DNA of 64,000 nt from Morella rubra (lineage: Eukaryota > Streptophyta > Magnoliopsida > Fagales > Myricaceae). Positions 62,140 to 64,000 of the stretch are shown here, one piece after another. The number at the start of each line of letters is the position of its first letter. Positions within the stretch are counted from its first letter, which is position 1. The notes beneath the pieces are model-generated. The model had not been told where the DNA came from. It worked only from the letters and a program-made list of their open reading frames with translations, and made no database searches. The position numbers and the translations under genes are program-made. The stretch covers positions 33,955,204 to 34,019,203 of the forward strand of contig CM025850.1 of the NCBI GenBank assembly GCA_003952965.2, given 5' to 3'.

Positions 62140-63440
62140 TCAGCCAATCCGCGAACATAGCATTCTGGACTCCATTACCAGGGAACCGAAAAGCATTCGA
62201 AATAGTTTTCTCCCATTAGCTACTCTCACTCGCAATTGTTTAGAATTAGTAACAACCAACTTATTTTTCTTAGCTACCGAAGGGTCTAAGAAATTATATG
62301 CACTCCCAGTGTCTACTAGAATCACCACTTTACTTGTCTCAATTCTGTCGATCAACCTCATAGTGCTAAGTTTAGGTGCACCAGAAATGGTATGTAAGGA
62401 GATCTCGGGTAAGGTGGGATTTTTTGGTCTGTTGGGGTCATCCTATGGGTCCTCCTCCCCTTCAATAGGGTCTTCTTCCCCCTCTGAAATCCATTCAGTC
62501 TCTTTCATCATGTAAATCCTTTTCCCATTACATTGGTGCTGTAGATTCCACTTCTCATCACAGTTGTAACATAGCCCTTTATCCCTCCTTTCCTTCATCT
62601 GAGCAGGGGTCAAATGTTGGATAGGGAACCTTGGTTTGGAGCCCATTGGCCCTTTAGAATAATTGCTCAAGAACTTTCCACTCCTAGGATTCGGGTTCCT
62701 TTGGTAATTAGGATTTGGGCTTCTGTTTGGGTCTAAAAACCCAGATCTGAGGCTATTTTTTATAGTAGCAATGCTCTGTTCTTGAATCTTAGTAAGGCCG
62801 AAAGTTGCATTTAGGGTAGGGGGATTCAATAGCTTGACTTGAAATCTGATCTCATCCCTCAAGCCACTGATAAAGCAACTCGGTTTGTTTCTATCAGAGA
62901 GTCTTCTGCTTCAGTTAGACAGGTGCTCAAATTAGGCCTTGTATTCCACCACAGTAGCAGATTGCCTTAGTCTATGAAGAGATTCTATAGGATCATCATA
63001 CACCGTGGTACCAAACCTAGTATAGAGAGCCTTAGTGAAAGCTTCCCAGCTAGTAAACACCTCTGCTTCCTCAGCATCCTAAAACCACACTAGTGCATCA
63101 CCATCCATGTGAAAAGATGCCAGCAACACCCTTTGCCCTCCAGGTGTTTGATAAAAACTATAGAACTGATTGGCCTTGTAAATCCAAGCAGCTGGGTTTG
63201 CACCAATAAAACATGGAAACTCCAGTTTAAGGGGTTTAAACTGTGGTCCTCCATTGCTGCCAGAAAATCCATTTCCCATGTTTTCAGGTCCTCCAGATCC
63301 TTCTGGATTTTCAGCTCCATCCGGGTTTCTAGCTCCACAGCCAGACCCACCTGGGTCTCCAAGTTCTCCTACACCTCCAGAGTCTACATGCTTCCCATTG
63401 GAAGATGGAGATAGCCTTTAACGCCCTCAGCATTCGAAGC
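62140..63440 (-). pseudogene. Ty3/gypsy gag-protease region with internal stops
   Basis: One minus-strand frame runs through the gag domain and zinc knuckle, then into an aspartic protease. The gag domain includes PLKLEFPCFIGANPAAWIYK, then SFHMDGDALVWF, SWEAFTKALYTRFG and LSDRNKPSCFISGLRDEI. The knuckle is CYNCDEKWNLQHQC, and the protease has the active site LVDTGSAYNFLDPSVAKK. Four stops interrupt the frame, at 63079-63081, 62932-62934, 62911-62913 and 62443-62445; the frame itself stays in register. Each stop is explained by one C-to-T change from Gln or Arg codons. The lack of indels shows this part of the assembly is reliable. The element can no longer make Gag. Confidence 0.88.
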
Positions 63441-63570
63441 ACTGCTATAGACATGCTTGTCTCCAACTTCTAATTGAATGAAGATTCTTGCACGTGTTTT
63501 CATTGCCCAAGTCGTCTCTCCAACTAAGAGTTAGATCGAGGGCCTGCATTGAGCGATGAGGAACGGAAGG

Positions 63571-63583
63571 CTCTGAGTACCAA
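63571..63583 (-). other. Retrotransposon primer binding site (initiator tRNA-Met type)
   Basis: The minus strand reads TTGGTACTCAGAGCC, one base longer than TTGGTATCAGAGCC, the common match to the 3' end of plant initiator tRNA-Met. It sits directly beside the LTR end at 63585, as expected for a minus-strand element. Confidence 0.7.
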
Positions 63584-63584
63584 G

Positions 63585-64000
63585 TGTAAAGTGGCTGGAT
63601 TGTAAAATGTAAATATTGAACTGGATTGAATTGTGGGAAATTGAGAAATATATTTTGTTGGAACAAAGACGAAGTTCGAGATGTCATCACTCTCTAATCA
63701 TGGAATTTTGCTGAACTACTTCTCACGGATCTCATAATTTTTCTCATTTACTCAGTGTTGAAGACAAGAGCTCCTAATATAGGCCGGGAATATGGGTAAT
63801 GAGTCTCCTATAAGAATTAGCGACCTGTATAACTACGGACAAGAAGAGATAAAAATATAAATGCAAGACTGCTGATGAAATGCGCCCATACCATGGCCCA
63901 TGGAGTCTCAAACTCAAAGGCTATACAACATAGAACATCTAACATTTCTGTACACACCATCACCGAACACACCACAGCAATTCTACTGCATTCTGCGAGT
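63585..64000 (-). repeat. Right LTR copy (5' LTR), continues past the window
   Basis: Starts with TG next to the primer binding site and aligns with the copy at 54389. It reaches the window end without a visible terminus, so the LTR is longer than 415 bases. Confidence 0.65.

Overview
The window is nuclear DNA of a eudicot plant, probably a woody species. It shows multi-exon genes with GT-AG introns, a tandem laccase family with the usual six-exon layout, a phytochrome-signalling gene, a DHHC palmitoyltransferase gene, a CACTA DNA transposon and a Ty3/gypsy-type LTR retrotransposon. A Fagales tree is my guess; nothing in the sequence proves it.

Layout. 1-2355 (+): laccase A, cut at the window start but otherwise intact. 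3350-5840 (-): FHY1/FHL, the adaptor that carries phytochrome A into the nucleus, with promoter motifs around 6145-6234. 8587-12274 (-): a seven-exon protein S-acyltransferase of the PAT16 type, with a one-base frameshift in exon 3. 13920-16617 (-): laccase B, complete, 585 codons. 18186-23405 (-): laccase pseudogene C, broken by a 1483-bp CACTA element in exon 5 and a ~1.3-kb insertion in exon 3. 25232-26790 (-): laccase D, with exons 5 and 6 intact and only a relic of exon 4.

From about 26.8 kb the character changes. 26.8-42.2 kb is visibly rich in G and T on the + strand and holds no convincing intact gene. Its last part (39.47-42.19 kb) is an indel-ridden inverted copy of laccase D and its downstream flank. 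Exons, introns and flank are equally damaged, which fits unpolished long-read sequence better than evolution. A run of exactly 1000 N (42195-43194) follows. The right-hand contig (43.2-64 kb) is partly of the same poor quality, with the opposite A/C skew. It contains a possible small-peptide gene (44.4 kb), a DC1-domain fragment (56.1 kb) and a minus-strand LTR retrotransposon between two LTR copies (54389 and 63585). Its gag-protease region near 62.1-63.4 kb reads cleanly except for stop codons.

The laccases are apoplastic multicopper oxidases of the LAC17 type expected to polymerise monolignols. A, B and D keep a miR397-like target site. FHY1 and PAT16 sit between the plus-strand laccase and the minus-strand laccases.
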